A stretch of 5,029 nucleotides of DNA from Lachnospiraceae bacterium (GTDB lineage Bacteria; Bacillota_A; Clostridia; Lachnospirales; Lachnospiraceae): positions 1 through 5,029 of the forward strand of contig DMAZ01000199.1 of the NCBI GenBank assembly GCA_003446335.1. Direction: 5' to 3'. Positions within the stretch are counted from its first letter, which is position 1, and the number at the start of each line of letters is the position of its first letter. The notes under the pieces are model-generated. The model worked only from the letters and a program-made list of their open reading frames with translations. It searched no databases and was not told the origin of the DNA. The translations under genes and the position numbers were made by a program. Positions 5,004-5,029 of the stretch are shown piece by piece.

Positions 5004-5029
5004 GTTGAACCTCTCTTTCTCTCCTTACT

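Overview
The window looks like part of the DNA replication and recombination module of a tailed phage or prophage. The host is most likely a Gram-positive bacterium of the Clostridia type, possibly from the gut. This rests on four things: every credible gene lies on the minus strand with almost no spacing; start codons are preceded by strong GGAGG-type ribosome binding sites; the gene families are phage replication families; and the base composition is mid-GC. The host assignment is inferred, because the window has no rRNA, tRNA or host gene to anchor it.

Transcription runs from high to low coordinates. In that order the genes are: a Sak4-like P-loop ATPase (5003-4347); a DUF3846-type small protein (4347-4018); a possible 40-residue small ORF (4021-3899); a single-strand DNA-binding-like protein whose C-terminus resembles that of bacterial SSB (3871-3284); a single-domain ERCC4/XPF-type nuclease (3284-2736); a DUF6291-like protein with an Asn-X repeat (2752-2291); a T7 gp4-like primase-helicase (2298-451); an unrecognised 88-residue protein (438-172); and the first 70 codons of another small phage protein that runs off the left edge (212-1). 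Stop and start codons overlap at several junctions (TGATG at 4347 and 3284, possible ATGA at 4021, 8 bases at 2298, 17 at 2752, about 41 at 212). The whole stretch therefore probably forms one translationally coupled operon. Its promoter lies beyond the right edge and its terminator beyond the left edge.

The genes fit a coherent machine. The primase-helicase would unwind DNA and prime the fork. The SSB-like protein would coat single strands. The Sak4-like ATPase would anneal single strands for recombination-dependent replication or repair. The ERCC4 nuclease would cut branched intermediates. The DUF6291-like protein sits where a replication initiator or accessory factor often sits.

Three signals deserve a second look. 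First, the SSB-like protein and the primase-helicase end in nearly the same acidic peptide (DDIPF and DDIIPF), which suggests a shared docking partner. Second, the DUF6291-like gene contains two perfect 24-bp repeats, each spanning an 11-bp palindrome, next to a T-rich tandem repeat. This layout resembles the origin embedded in the lambda O gene. Third, two perfect hairpins flank the start codon of the SSB-like gene and could regulate it.
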